Assembly: GCF_019793435.1 (NCBI RefSeq)
Contig: NZ_JAILYH010000007.1
Location: forward strand, 186,001-250,000
Source: Rhizobium redzepovicii
GTDB lineage: Bacteria > Pseudomonadota > Alphaproteobacteria > Rhizobiales > Rhizobiaceae
Length of the DNA stretch: 64,000 nt
Reading direction: 5' to 3'
Below, in pieces: positions 1 through 9,193 of the stretch. The first letter of the stretch is position 1. Each line of letters opens with the position of its first letter. The position numbers were made by a program, and so were the translations under genes. Under the pieces are notes generated by a model that had not been told where the DNA came from, ran no database searches, and was given only the letters and a program-made list of their open reading frames with translations.

Positions 1-831
1 GTCTTCCAGAATTATGCGCTCTTTCCGCATATGTCGATCGCCGACAACATCGCCTTTCCTCTGAGGATGCGCGGGGTCGGACGAAGCGAGATCGACGAGC
101 GCGTGAAACGCGCCCTCGATATGGTGCAACTGTCGGCGATGAGCAGCAGGAGGCCCGCCCAGCTTTCCGGCGGCCAGCAGCAGCGCGTGGCGCTTGCCCG
201 CTCCCTGGTGTTCGAGCCGGCCGTCGTGCTGATGGACGAGCCGCTTGGGGCACTCGACAAACAGCTGCGCGAACAGATGCAGCTCGATATCCGAGCCCTC
301 CACAAGCGCCTGGAACTGACCGTGGTGTTCGTGACCCACGATCAATCCGAGGCACTGACCATGTCGGACCGGATTGCGGTCTTCAACCACGGCAACATCG
401 AGCAGATCGGTTCGCCGCGTGATATTTACGACCGCCCGCAGACACGTGTCGTCGCCGAATTCATCGGCGAAACCAATCTGATAGAAGGAACGGTCAAGGT
501 GACGGGCACAGCCGGCACCTCCGTCGAGATCGCCGACGGACGGCATGTGATGGTACCGGGCAACAGTTCTCTCTCTGTCGGAAGCCGTGTCCACATTTCC
601 GTTCGCCCCGAGCGCATTTCTCTGGCGGCCGGCGGCATCGGCGCAGCGGCGAACGCCCTGCCGGCAAAAATACTCGACAGCGTCTATCAGGGCGACCACC
701 TGCGGGTGCAGCTCGATGAGGATGCCTTCCGCTTCGTGGTCCGGACGGACATGCGATCGGCGGAGTGGCCGATCGGAGCCGAGGTGGTGGCGCACTTCAC
801 ACCTGATGACTGCTGGGTGATCGCAGCATGA
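1..831 (+). CDS. ABC transporter ATP-binding protein, polyamine (PotA) type, 5' truncated
   Basis: This is the ATPase of a PotABC-type importer, which hydrolyses ATP in the cytoplasm to drive uptake through the two permeases that follow. The reading frame is open from base 1, and the first visible residues, VFQNYALFPH, form the Q-loop, so the Walker A region lies outside the window. Visible motifs are the signature LSGGQQQRVALARS, Walker B VVLMDEPLGALDK and the H-loop VFVTHDQ. A TOBE-like regulatory domain occupies roughly the last 80 residues. The stop overlaps the start of the next gene by 4 bp (ATGA), indicating translational coupling. Polyamine specificity is inferred from family resemblance and gene order only. 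No periplasmic binding protein is visible; it probably lies upstream of the window. Confidence 0.93.
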   Translation, partial: VFQNYALFPHMSIADNIAFPLRMRGVGRSEIDERVKRALDMVQLSAMSSRRPAQLSGGQQQRVALARSLVFEPAVVLMDEPLGALDKQLREQMQLDIRALHKRLELTVVFVTHDQSEALTMSDRIAVFNHGNIEQIGSPRDIYDRPQTRVVAEFIGETNLIEGTVKVTGTAGTSVEIADGRHVMVPGNSSLSVGSRVHISVRPERISLAAGGIGAAANALPAKILDSVYQGDHLRVQLDEDAFRFVVRTDMRSAEWPIGAEVVAHFTPDDCWVIAA

Positions 832-1997
832 GTGCTTTCCGTCGACGCACCGGCACCTTTGCCCTCATCCTCCCCCTGACCCTGTTCCTGGGTGTCTTCT
901 TCATCTGGCCGCTTCTGACCGTGCTGGAGCAGGCGGTGTCCGATCCAGTCGTCAGTAAAAACCTGCCGCGGACGACAGCGGCGATTTCGGCCTGGAACCT
1001 TAACTCCGAACCCACCGACGAAATGCGGAGGGCTCTTGTCGACGACCTGAAATCGCTCGACGACGACCAGAAACTGGGAGAGGTGGTTCGAAGACTGAAC
1101 AGCGCCCAGCCGGGTTTCCGCACACTGATGCGAAAGACCGTCGCGGCCGTGAGAGACAGTACCGGGCCGGTAAGCCTCGCAGAGATCGACGCTCGATGGA
1201 ACGACGTTGCCTTCTGGCGGGCAATCGCCGAAGCGACCTATCCTTATACCGATCGCAACCTGCTTGCCGCGGTCGATCTTCAGCATGACGCATCGGGGGC
1301 GATCGTGGCGATGCCGGCCGGAGAGTCCGCCAATCAGGCGATTCTGCTGAGAACATTCGCCGTGGCCGCCGTCGTGACGCTCGCGACCTGTCTCATCGGC
1401 CTGCCATATGCGATGCTGGCCGCCGCCTCGAGCGGCTGGCGACGACAACTCCTGCTTGCGGCGGTCCTCCTGCCGCTATGGACATCGCTGCTGGTGCGCA
1501 CGGCCGCCTGGTACGTGCTCCTTCAGGACAAAGGACTCATCAACTCCCTCCTCGTATCGCTCGGCCTCCTCAACACTCCGTTGCCGCTTCTTTTCAATCG
1601 GACGGGTGTCGTCATCGCCATGACGCATGTGCTGCTGCCGTTCATGGTTCTGCCGATCTACAGCGTCCTTATCGCAATCCCGCGGAACCTGATGCCGGCG
1701 GCAGCCTCTCTCGGCGCGAGGCCGATCCGGGGCTTTCTGCATATCCTGCTGCCTCTGGCCCTGCGCGGCATTGCCTCCGGCGGACTGCTCGTGTTCATGG
1801 CAGCACTCGGTTACTACATCACACCGGCGCTCATCGGCGGACCGAAGGACCAGATGATCAGTTCGGTGATCGCCTTCTACGCCGCGGGCTCCGCCAATTG
1901 GGGCATGGCCGGTGCGCTCGGTATGGTGCTGCTCGCCGTGACGATCGCGCTCTACGGCGTTTACGGCCGGATATCCATGAAGACGACGGGGGCGTGA
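828..1997 (+). CDS. ABC transporter permease, PotB-like, with large periplasmic insert
   Basis: This is the first inner-membrane permease of the importer, a BPD_transp_1 family protein. One N-terminal membrane segment (residues about 8–30) is followed by a hydrophilic stretch of about 130 residues. The usual permease core then starts near residue 170, with the EAA-type loop around ASLGARPIRGFLHILLP. At 389 residues it is about 100 longer than a typical PotB, and the excess is this soluble insert. The start overlaps the ATPase stop, and the stop lies 1 bp before the next permease start, so the three genes form one operon. Spermidine/putrescine transport is the closest family reading, but the substrate cannot be deduced from this sequence. 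Confidence 0.92.
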   Translation: MSAFRRRTGTFALILPLTLFLGVFFIWPLLTVLEQAVSDPVVSKNLPRTTAAISAWNLNSEPTDEMRRALVDDLKSLDDDQKLGEVVRRLNSAQPGFRTLMRKTVAAVRDSTGPVSLAEIDARWNDVAFWRAIAEATYPYTDRNLLAAVDLQHDASGAIVAMPAGESANQAILLRTFAVAAVVTLATCLIGLPYAMLAAASSGWRRQLLLAAVLLPLWTSLLVRTAAWYVLLQDKGLINSLLVSLGLLNTPLPLLFNRTGVVIAMTHVLLPFMVLPIYSVLIAIPRNLMPAAASLGARPIRGFLHILLPLALRGIASGGLLVFMAALGYYITPALIGGPKDQMISSVIAFYAAGSANWGMAGALGMVLLAVTIALYGVYGRISMKTTGA

Positions 1998-1998
1998 C

Positions 1999-2787
1999 AT
2001 GACAATTCGGTTGCTAAAATTTCTGTTCGGCGCAGCAACGGTCACTTTTCTGCTGGCTCCGCTTTTGGCGATCCTTCCGATCGCATTTACCTCCAGCAGC
2101 TTCCTGGCCTATCCCATTCCTTCTTTTTCGGCTCGCTGGTTTGCGGAACTGGCAACCGAGGAGGCCTGGCGACGATCCATCGTCAACAGCTTGCTGATCG
2201 GAACGGGGACCACTTTGCTTTCCACCATGCTCGGCATTCTGGCTGCACTGGCGTTGCGCAGGCGCGTTGTTTTTGCCGCGGCGCTGAGGACGATATTCCT
2301 CCTGCCGATGGTCGTTCCAGCCGTGGTGCTCGGCGTCGGGCTGCAGATCCTGTTTGCCGGCCTCGGATTTCCAAACACATTTGCGGCCGTGATCGTGGCG
2401 CATACGGTTGTCGCCGTGCCCTTTGTGCTGGTTAGCATCACCGCCTCGCTTGAGGGCATCGACTGTCGCACCGAGCGTGCGGCCGCGAGCCTGGGGGCTT
2501 CTCCGGCGAAGGTCTTCTGGAAAGTGACGCTGCCGCTCGCCATGCCCGGCGTCCTCTCCGGCGCCGTGCTTGCCTTTGCCACCTCGCTGGATGAAGTCGT
2601 CCTGACCCTGTTCGTCGCCGGACCAAACCAGCTGACGCTCGCCCGCCAGATGTTCTCGTCGATTCGCGAAAACATCAGCCCGGCCATCGTGGCGGCGGCA
2701 TTTCTGTTTATCGTCGGGACGATCTTTCTCGGAGGCCTGCTCGCGGTGGTGCACAAACGCGCCGCCCGGTCTGCGGCCCCAGCCTGA
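1999..2787 (+). CDS. ABC transporter permease, PotC-like
   Basis: This is the second inner-membrane permease of the importer, 262 residues, which is normal for PotC-type proteins. It has about six hydrophobic segments starting at residue 10. The EAA loop, AAASLGASPAKVFWKVTLP, would contact the ATPase, and it is followed by a segment carrying the TSLDEVVLTLF sequence typical of PotC. The ATG sits 1 bp after the previous stop. The gene ends the operon and converges on ftsK, with about 40 bp between the two stop codons. No convincing terminator is visible in that gap. Confidence 0.93.
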   Translation: MTIRLLKFLFGAATVTFLLAPLLAILPIAFTSSSFLAYPIPSFSARWFAELATEEAWRRSIVNSLLIGTGTTLLSTMLGILAALALRRRVVFAAALRTIFLLPMVVPAVVLGVGLQILFAGLGFPNTFAAVIVAHTVVAVPFVLVSITASLEGIDCRTERAAASLGASPAKVFWKVTLPLAMPGVLSGAVLAFATSLDEVVLTLFVAGPNQLTLARQMFSSIRENISPAIVAAAFLFIVGTIFLGGLLAVVHKRAARSAAPA

Positions 2788-2827
2788 GGCCAGGGCCGTT
2801 CGTCCTTCGGGGAACCGATGACTCCCG

Positions 2828-5206
2828 TTACTCGCCGTCACCCCGACCGGAAACGATCTCGCGCTTGCCGACATGGTTGGCCGGCCCGACCAGGCCTTCC
2901 TTTTCCATGCGTTCGACCAACGAGGCGGCTCTGTTGTAGCCAATGCCGAGGCGGCGCTGGATGTAGGAGGTGGAGCACTTCTTGTCGCGCATGACGACCT
3001 TGACCGCCTGCTCGTAGAGCTCGTTGCCATCCTCGGAGGCCATGGCGCTCTTGTCGAAGACGGCGCCGGCTTCCTCCTCTTCGGGCTCTTCCTCCTCGTC
3101 GGCGGTGACGGTGTCGAGATATTCGGGGCGGCCCTGGGTCTTCAGGTGGGCAACGACCTTTTCGACCTCGGCATCAGAGACGAAGGGACCGTGGACGCGG
3201 GAAATCCGCCCGCCGCCCTGCATGTGCAGCATGTCGCCCTGGCCGAGCAGCTGCTCGGCCCCCTGTTCGCCGAGAATGGTGCGGCTGTCGATCTTCGAGG
3301 TCACCTGGAAGGAGATGCGGGTCGGGAAGTTCGCCTTGATCGTGCCGGTGATCACGTCGACCGACGGGCGCTGCGTCGCCATGATCAGGTGGATGCCGGC
3401 GGCACGCGCCATCTGCGCTAGACGCTGGATCGCGCCTTCGATCTCCTTGCCGGCGACCATCATCAGGTCGGCCATTTCGTCGACGATGACGACGATATAA
3501 GGCATCGGCGTCAGGTCCAGCGCTTGGTTTTCTTCGATCGGGGCACCGGTGCCCTTGTCGAAGCCGACCTGGACCATGACATGGATGGTCTCGCCCTTGT
3601 CGCGGGCCTGCGCCACGCGGTCGTTATAGCCATCGATGTTGCGCACGCCGAGGCGCGACATCTTGCGGTAACGCTCTTCCATCTCGCGCACGGCCCATTT
3701 CAGCGCCATGACCGCCTTCTTCGGATCGGTGACGACGGGCGTCAGCAGATGCGGGATGCCGTCATAGACGGAAAGTTCGAGCATCTTCGGGTCGACCATG
3801 ATCAGCCGGCACTGTTCCGGCGTCATGCGGTAGAGGAGCGACAGGATCATCGTGTTGATGGCGACCGATTTGCCCGAGCCGGTGGTGCCGGCGACGAGCA
3901 GATGCGGCATCTTCGCCAGCTCGGCGATCACGGGCTCGCCGCCGATGGTCTTGCCGAGGCCGAGCGCCAGCTTGTAGCCGCTCTTCTCGAAATCCTGGCT
4001 TTCGATCATCTCGCGGAAATAGACTGTTTCACGGGTGACATTCGGCAGTTCGATGCCGATGACGTTGCGGCCGGGCACGACGGCGACGCGGGCCGAAAGC
4101 GCCGACATCGAGCGGGCGATATCGTCGGCCAGGCCGATGACGCGCGATGACTTCACGCCGGGCGCCGGCTCGAACTCATAGAGGGTGACGACGGGGCCGG
4201 GGCGGACATGAATGATCTCGCCCTTGATGCCGAAATCCTCAAGCACGCTTTCCAGAAGCCCGGCATTCTGCTCCAGCGTCTCCTGCGACATGATCTCGCC
4301 GAGCCGTTCCGGCGGCTCCTGCAACAGGGCACGCGGCGGGAATTCATAGCCGGAGGCGTCGATCCTTTCCGGCCTTGCCGCCAGGCGCGGCGACGGCAGA
4401 ACCGCGGCGACGGGCGGCGTGCGCTGGGGCACAGGCGCGGCCTGAGGGGCTGGAGCGACGTGAAGAGCAGGCGCCGGCTGAGGCACGGGCGCAATCGGAG
4501 AGGTCAGCGCAGGCGCAGGGGCCGGCACAACAGGGATCTCGACGGGGATGCGCCTTGGCCGTTCCAGGGATATGGCGGCCGGGGGGCGCGGGGCAGGCTT
4601 TGCGGAGGGCGCAGCGGCCGGCAGAACCGGGCGGGAGGCGGCGGTAGCAGCGGCCGGCCGGCCCGGGCGCCATTCCATGATGCGGAACAGCGACGTGATC
4701 GATTCTGGCGCCGTCTCGGCCTTCGGGAACGAGATCACGGCAGGCGCGCGAACCGGCTCGGCCTCTTCGAAGGCCATGACCTCCCAGAAGGCGAAATCCG
4801 AAATGGAAGAAAGCTCGGCGGTGGCCCGGAAAGCAGGCGCGGCCAGCTCGTCGGGAACAAGGGATGGCTGCAGTTCGATCATCTGCGGTGCTGCGGGAAG
4901 TTCGTCCGGCTCCGGCAGATAGATATCGAAGGGCACGTCGACGGCGACCGGCTCGATCCGTATCGCCTGCTGCCCCATCTGCGAATCATCGCGGACGGGT
5001 TCATCCGGCACCCGCCGCTTGCTGATCAGCGTTTCCGGCGTGCGGGTAAAACGGACGTTCGGCGCGAGGGAAAAATTGCTCTGCCAGATCGGCGCCGCCG
5101 GCTTTTCTCCCGGCTCGACCGCCGGAAGGTCCGTTTCAGTCCCGCTGGAAAAGTCCCCGGCGTCCGTCAAATTGGTTCTGGGAAAACGCATGCGTCCGCT
5201 ACTCAC
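2828..5206 (-). CDS. ftsK: FtsK/SpoIIIE-type DNA translocase lacking the membrane domain
   Basis: This is a hexameric dsDNA pump of the kind used to clear chromosome ends at division and activate XerCD recombination. The N-terminal 270 residues are hydrophilic and contain a Pro/Ala-rich linker (about 195–275), with none of the four transmembrane helices of full-length FtsK. The motor domain follows, with Walker A GTTGSGKS near residue 440 and Walker [13 protein letters not shown]-terminal winged-helix gamma domain ([17 protein letters not shown]), which in FtsK reads KOPS sites, is present. The start codon is GTG, with ATG five codons later as an alternative. The motor is complete. Whether this is the main FtsK or a second soluble copy, as found in some rhizobia, cannot be settled here. 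Confidence 0.9.
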   Translation of the reverse strand: MSSGRMRFPRTNLTDAGDFSSGTETDLPAVEPGEKPAAPIWQSNFSLAPNVRFTRTPETLISKRRVPDEPVRDDSQMGQQAIRIEPVAVDVPFDIYLPEPDELPAAPQMIELQPSLVPDELAAPAFRATAELSSISDFAFWEVMAFEEAEPVRAPAVISFPKAETAPESITSLFRIMEWRPGRPAAATAASRPVLPAAAPSAKPAPRPPAAISLERPRRIPVEIPVVPAPAPALTSPIAPVPQPAPALHVAPAPQAAPVPQRTPPVAAVLPSPRLAARPERIDASGYEFPPRALLQEPPERLGEIMSQETLEQNAGLLESVLEDFGIKGEIIHVRPGPVVTLYEFEPAPGVKSSRVIGLADDIARSMSALSARVAVVPGRNVIGIELPNVTRETVYFREMIESQDFEKSGYKLALGLGKTIGGEPVIAELAKMPHLLVAGTTGSGKSVAINTMILSLLYRMTPEQCRLIMVDPKMLELSVYDGIPHLLTPVVTDPKKAVMALKWAVREMEERYRKMSRLGVRNIDGYNDRVAQARDKGETIHVMVQVGFDKGTGAPIEENQALDLTPMPYIVVIVDEMADLMMVAGKEIEGAIQRLAQMARAAGIHLIMATQRPSVDVITGTIKANFPTRISFQVTSKIDSRTILGEQGAEQLLGQGDMLHMQGGGRISRVHGPFVSDAEVEKVVAHLKTQGRPEYLDTVTADEEEEPEEEEAGAVFDKSAMASEDGNELYEQAVKVVMRDKKCSTSYIQRRLGIGYNRAASLVERMEKEGLVGPANHVGKREIVSGRGDGE

Positions 5207-5244
5207 TCATGCCTAACAAATTACGACCCTACCGGGATAGAAAA

Positions 5245-5266
5245 GGAAGGTTAATAAGTTCCTTCC
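5245..5266 (-). terminator. Possible polA terminator
   Basis: Read on the minus strand, the arms GGAAGG and CCTTCC enclose a 10-nt AT-rich loop and are followed by TTTTCT. The site lies about 100 nt past the polA stop and before the ftsK start. The stem is short, so it is a weak candidate. Confidence 0.45.
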
Positions 5267-5364
5267 CGCCGTATCGTTCCGACACGGCTCCCGTCGCTAA
5301 TTCGCTGCGATTTCAGTGAGTTGAATTGAACGGAAAAATCTTTGCCGATTTTGTGGAGACGAGG

Positions 5365-8361
5365 CTAATGCGCCTCGTCCCAATTGCTGGCGGCGCGCGC
5401 GTCGACCCTCAGCGGCACGCGCATTTCGAGCGCCGGCATGGTGGCGTTTTCCATGACCGAGACGATAACCGGCATCGCCTTTTCGACATCCTCGTCCTCG
5501 ACTTCGAAAATGAGTTCGTCATGCACCTGCAACAGCATGCGGACGCGATCGCCAAGACCGACTTCGGCGAGCGCCGGCTCCATCCTGATCATCGCCCGGC
5601 GGATGACGTCGGCGGCCGAGCCCTGGATCGGCGCGTTGATCGCGGCACGCTCGTTGAAGGCGCGCACGGACGGGTTGGAAGAGCGGATTTCGGGATAGTT
5701 GATTCGCCGGCCGAAGATCGTCTCGACATAACCTTTGTCGCGCGCCATCGCCTTGCGGCTTTCCATATAATCGCGGATGCCGGGGAAACGCTCGAAATAC
5801 TTCTTGATGTAGTCGCCGGCTTCCGAGCGCTCGATCGACAGCTGGTTGGCAAGGCCGAAGGCCGAAATGCCGTAGATGATGCCGAAATTGATCGCCTTGG
5901 CGCGGCGGCGGACTTCGCCCGGCATGCCTTCAACCGGCACGCCGAACATTTCCGAGGCGGTCATGGCGTGGATATCGACGCCATCCTCGAAGGCCTTGGT
6001 CAGCTGCGGGATCTCGGCCACATGGGCAAGCACGCGCAATTCGATCTGGCTGTAGTCGGCGGAAATCAGCTTGTGGCCCGGCGTCGAGATGAAGGCGGTG
6101 CGGATCTTGCGGCCTTCGGCGGTGCGCACCGGAATATTCTGCAGGTTCGGCTCGGAAGAGGACAAGCGCCCCGTCGTCGTCGATGCCAGCGAATAGGAGG
6201 TGTGGACCCGCTTCGTCTCGGCGTGGACATAGCCGGGGAGCGCATCGGTATAGGTGGATTTCAGCTTGGTCAGCTGGCGCCAGTCGACGATCTTGCGCGG
6301 CAGCTCGAAACCGGCGGCGGCTAGATCCTCAAGCACCTGCGCCGAGGTGGACCATTGCCCGGTTTTCGTCTTGCTGCCGCCGGCAAGACCCATCTTGCCG
6401 AACAGAATATCGCCGAGCTGCTTCGGCGAGCCGATGTTGAACCGCTCGCCGGCGAGCATATAGATCTCGTCTTCCAGCCTGGCGGCGCCCTGGGCCAATT
6501 CACCGGACAGGCGCGACAGGATCTGCCGGTCGACGGTGATTCCGCGCGCTTCCATGCGCGCCAGCACCGGCAGCAGCGGCCGTTCCAGCCGTTCATAGAC
6601 GCTGGTCAGGCCGGCCGCCACCAGCCGCGGTTTCAGCACCAGCCAGAGCCGCAGCGTCACGTCGGCATCTTCGGCGGCATAATGGGTGGCGCGGTCGATA
6701 TCGACGAGATCGAAGGTGACGTTCGCCTTGCCGCTGCCCGCCACATCCTTGTAGGGGATCGGCGTGTGGCCGAGGAATTTTTCCGAGAGCGGGTCCATGC
6801 CGTGGGCGCCGGTGCCGGCGTCGAGCACGTAGGAGATCAGCATCGTGTCGTCGAAACTCCTAGTCTCGATGCCGTAGCGCTGCATCAGCAGGTAATCGTA
6901 TTTGAGGTTCTGGGCGACCTTGAGGACCGCAGCGTCCTCCAGCAGGGCCTTCAGCCGCGGCAGAGCGTCACGCATGGGGATCTGGTTGTCGGCAAGGCCG
7001 CCGCCGAGCAGATCGCCGACGCCGTTCTTGTGGGCGAGCGGTATATAGGCGGCGCGGATCTTCGTGCCGGTGGGATCCGCCGTATTGTCGGCGATTGCCA
7101 GCGAGAAGCCGACAAGCTCGGCCTGCATCGCATCCAGCGACGTTGTCTCGGTATCGAAAGCAACGAGGCCTGTGGCGCGCGCATCGGCGATCCACCGGTC
7201 GAGCGTGGCGAGATCCCGGATCGTCGCATAGGCCGTGTGATCGAAGGGCAGCGTCGCAAAGGCTTCGGCCCGCGCCTTGGCCAGATCGGCGGGCGAAAAG
7301 GCGCCTTCGACTGAAGCCTTGGCCTTCGCACGCGGCGGCACCGGCACCGATTCGCCGGAAACCTCGGGTATGCCGCCGGCAACCGGGGCCGGCTCGGCCG
7401 CATCGAGATCGGGGCCATGGGCAGCCTTGCCCCATTCAATGTTGACGATCGCCGGTTCGATGGCGCTCGCATCGCAATCGCAGACCTCGGCGACGCGGCG
7501 CGTCAGCGTCGTGAATTCCATCGTCTTCAGGAAACCGATCAGCTTCGGGCCGTTTTGCGGCTCCAGCACCAGCGCGTCGAGATCGAGGTCGAGCGGTACA
7601 TCGGTGCGCAGCCGCACGAGGTCGCGCGAGAGCCTGGCCATATCGATATTGGCAAGGATCGTCTCGCGGCGCTTGACCTGCTTGATCTCGGTGGCCCGAT
7701 CGAGCAGCGTGTCGAGATCACCATATTCCTCGAGCAGCTGGGCGGCGGTTTTCGGGCCGATGCCGGGAATGCCGGGCACATTGTCGACGGAATCACCGGT
7801 CATCGCCTGCAGGTCGATCATCTTTTCCGGCGGCACGCCCCATTTCTCGATGACATCGGGAATGCCGATCTGCTTGTCCTTCATGCTGTCATACATATGG
7901 ACATTCGGGCTGACGAGCTGCATCAGGTCCTTGTCGGAAGAGACGATGGTGACATCGGCCCCCGAGGCCTCGGCCTGGCGGGCATAGGTGGCGATGATAT
8001 CGTCGGCCTCAAAACCTTCGGTCTCGATGCAGGGCAGATTGAAGGCGCGGGTCGCCTCGCGGATCAGACCGAATTGCGGAATGAGCTCTTCCGGCGGGGC
8101 GGAGCGGTTCGCCTTATAGGCGTCGTAGAGATCCTTGCGAAAGGTCTTGGCGGAATAATCGAAGATGACGGCAAGATGCGTCGGCGTGACGCCGACATCG
8201 GTGTTGCGCGCGTCCCGCAACAGCTTCCACAGCATGTTGCAGAAACCGGAAACGGCGCCGATCGGCAGGCCGTCGGTCTTGCGGGTCAGTGGCGGAAGTG
8301 CATGAAACGCCCGGAAGATGAACCCGGAACCATCGACTAGGAAGAGGTGATCGCCTTTTTT
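5365..8361 (-). CDS. polA: DNA polymerase I
   Basis: This polymerase fills gaps in excision repair and removes RNA primers from Okazaki fragments. The protein has 998 residues with three domains. The N-terminal 5'-3' exonuclease starts with HLFLVDGSGFIFRAFHAL. A proofreading domain near residue 400 keeps the catalytic DTET motif, so it looks active. The polymerase domain carries motif A SADYSQIELRV (near 765), motif B RRAKAINFGIIYG and motif C VHDELIFEVED. I start at the ATG giving MKKGDHLFLVDG; an in-frame ATG 33 bp upstream would add 11 residues with no family support. It is slightly longer than E. coli PolA because of a linker near residues 315–370. Confidence 0.97.
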   Translation of the reverse strand, partial: KKGDHLFLVDGSGFIFRAFHALPPLTRKTDGLPIGAVSGFCNMLWKLLRDARNTDVGVTPTHLAVIFDYSAKTFRKDLYDAYKANRSAPPEELIPQFGLIREATRAFNLPCIETEGFEADDIIATYARQAEASGADVTIVSSDKDLMQLVSPNVHMYDSMKDKQIGIPDVIEKWGVPPEKMIDLQAMTGDSVDNVPGIPGIGPKTAAQLLEEYGDLDTLLDRATEIKQVKRRETILANIDMARLSRDLVRLRTDVPLDLDLDALVLEPQNGPKLIGFLKTMEFTTLTRRVAEVCDCDASAIEPAIVNIEWGKAAHGPDLDAAEPAPVAGGIPEVSGESVPVPPRAKAKASVEGAFSPADLAKARAEAFATLPFDHTAYATIRDLATLDRWIADARATGLVAFDTETTSLDAMQAELVGFSLAIADNTADPTGTKIRAAYIPLAHKNGVGDLLGGGLADNQIPMRDALPRLKALLEDAAVLKVAQNLKYDYLLMQRYGIETRSFDDTMLISYVLDAGTGAHGMDPLSEKFLGHTPIPYKDVAGSGKANVTFDLVDIDRATHYAAEDADVTLRLWLVLKPRLVAAGLTSVYERLERPLLPVLARMEARGITVDRQILSRLSGELAQGAARLEDEIYMLAGERFNIGSPKQLGDILFGKMGLAGGSKTKTGQWSTSAQVLEDLAAAGFELPRKIVDWRQLTKLKSTYTDALPGYVHAETKRVHTSYSLASTTTGRLSSSEPNLQNIPVRTAEGRKIRTAFISTPGHKLISADYSQIELRVLAHVAEIPQLTKAFEDGVDIHAMTASEMFGVPVEGMPGEVRRRAKAINFGIIYGISAFGLANQLSIERSEAGDYIKKYFERFPGIRDYMESRKAMARDKGYVETIFGRRINYPEIRSSNPSVRAFNERAAINAPIQGSAADVIRRAMIRMEPALAEVGLGDRVRMLLQVHDELIFEVEDEDVEKAMPVIVSVMENATMPALEMRVPLRVDARAASNWDEAH

Positions 8362-8544
8362 CATGGCTGCATGGATAGCGCGGGCACGGGACAAGGTCCA
8401 TATAAAGTTCGGCGGGCGAGGCGGAAGATTCCGCTCACCAAACTGTTACCGATTTGTAACGATCACCCTCCCTTGAAAAACCACATTCTCAAGCACAAAT
8501 CCATGTCACCGGCGCTTGATCGCGCCGCGGGTCTGATTACCGGC

Positions 8545-8655
8545 TTGTCCCCCGCCGCGTCAGGCTTGGACAAAGGCCTTATCCCCCTCTCCGGGCCTTT
8601 GTCCCCACTTTAAGGTCGCCATGGCCAACCTCCAGGCCATGGCGACTTTTGTTTT
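8545..8655 (+). ncRNA. Candidate AbcR/alpha-r15-like trans-acting sRNA
   Basis: A strong + strand intrinsic terminator (12-bp perfect stem at 8615–8626/8635–8646, then TTTTGTTTTT) lies in the polA–marR intergenic region with no + strand gene before it. Just upstream is a perfect 11-bp hairpin (GGACAAAGGCC at 8568–8578, GGCCTTTGTCC at 8594–8604). Its 15-nt loop is C/U-rich (ATCCCCCTCTCC), a typical ribosome-binding-site pairing loop. From memory, rhizobial AbcR (alpha-r15) sRNAs, Hfq-dependent repressors of ABC-transporter mRNAs, lie beside polA. The 5' end is not determined: a weak promoter-like CTTGAA-N17-ACAAAT at 8472–8500 would start the RNA near 8507. Only one terminator is seen, although other rhizobia carry tandem copies. 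Confidence 0.68.
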
Positions 8656-8699
8656 TCCAGGCACTCGAAATTATCGTCGCGGCTTGCATATTTTGGAGT

Positions 8700-8711
8700 A
8701 TCGCATGCGAT
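8700..8711. promoter_or_regulatory. Possible MarR operator palindrome
   Basis: The perfect 12-bp palindrome ATCGCATGCGAT lies 45 nt before the marR-family start. MarR proteins often bind palindromes near their own promoter. The assignment rests on position only. Confidence 0.3.
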
Positions 8712-8755
8712 TTGCTGCATTGTCTCCGGCATGGTTTTGAGCCTAACTTGCAATC

Positions 8756-9187
8756 ATGGGATTTAACCGCATGGATTCGGGAGCCTACCTTGCCAGCCAG
8801 CTGGCGAAGGGTTTTGCCCGCTCGCTGCACCAGCGCGCGGTCGGGCTCGGTTTTTCTCCCGGCCAGTTCCCCATCCTGCTGGAACTCTGGGCCGAGGACG
8901 GACTGACCCAGAAACAGCTTCTCGAGCGGGTCGATATCGAGCAGGCGACCATGGCCAATACGCTGTCGCGCATGGTCCGCGACGGGCTGATCGAACGCCG
9001 GCCGCATCCATCCGACAAGCGGGCGCAACTGCTCTTCCTGACGCCGAAAGCCCGCGCCATGGAGGCCGAGGCGATCGAAACCGCGCGCAAGGCCGACCTT
9101 GCGTTGTTTAAAGGTTTTCGGGTTTTCGAGCGCGAGCTGACGCTCGAATATATCCGCCGTCTTCTGGAAAACGCCAAGGCGCTCTGA
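8756..9187 (+). CDS. MarR-family transcriptional regulator
   Basis: This is a 143-residue winged-helix regulator of the MarR family, which act as dimers that sense small molecules. The DNA-binding core runs from about residue 30 to 100: LTQKQLLERVDIEQATMANTL gives the helix-turn-helix, and RMVRDGLIERRPHPSDKR the wing with its conserved DxR-type signature. The ATG at 8756 gives MGFNRMDSGAYL; the ATG five codons later is also possible. A perfect palindrome lies 45 nt upstream. The gene converges on the c-di-GMP enzyme gene, with 6 bp between stops. Neighbouring genes do not suggest a target or ligand. Confidence 0.9.
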   Translation: MGFNRMDSGAYLASQLAKGFARSLHQRAVGLGFSPGQFPILLELWAEDGLTQKQLLERVDIEQATMANTLSRMVRDGLIERRPHPSDKRAQLLFLTPKARAMEAEAIETARKADLALFKGFRVFERELTLEYIRRLLENAKAL

Positions 9188-9193
9188 GCGCGA

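Noticed and set aside
8347-8613. 88-codon + frame across the polA–marR gap
   Set aside because: It overlaps the polA start antisense and the sRNA hairpin, and has no ribosome site.
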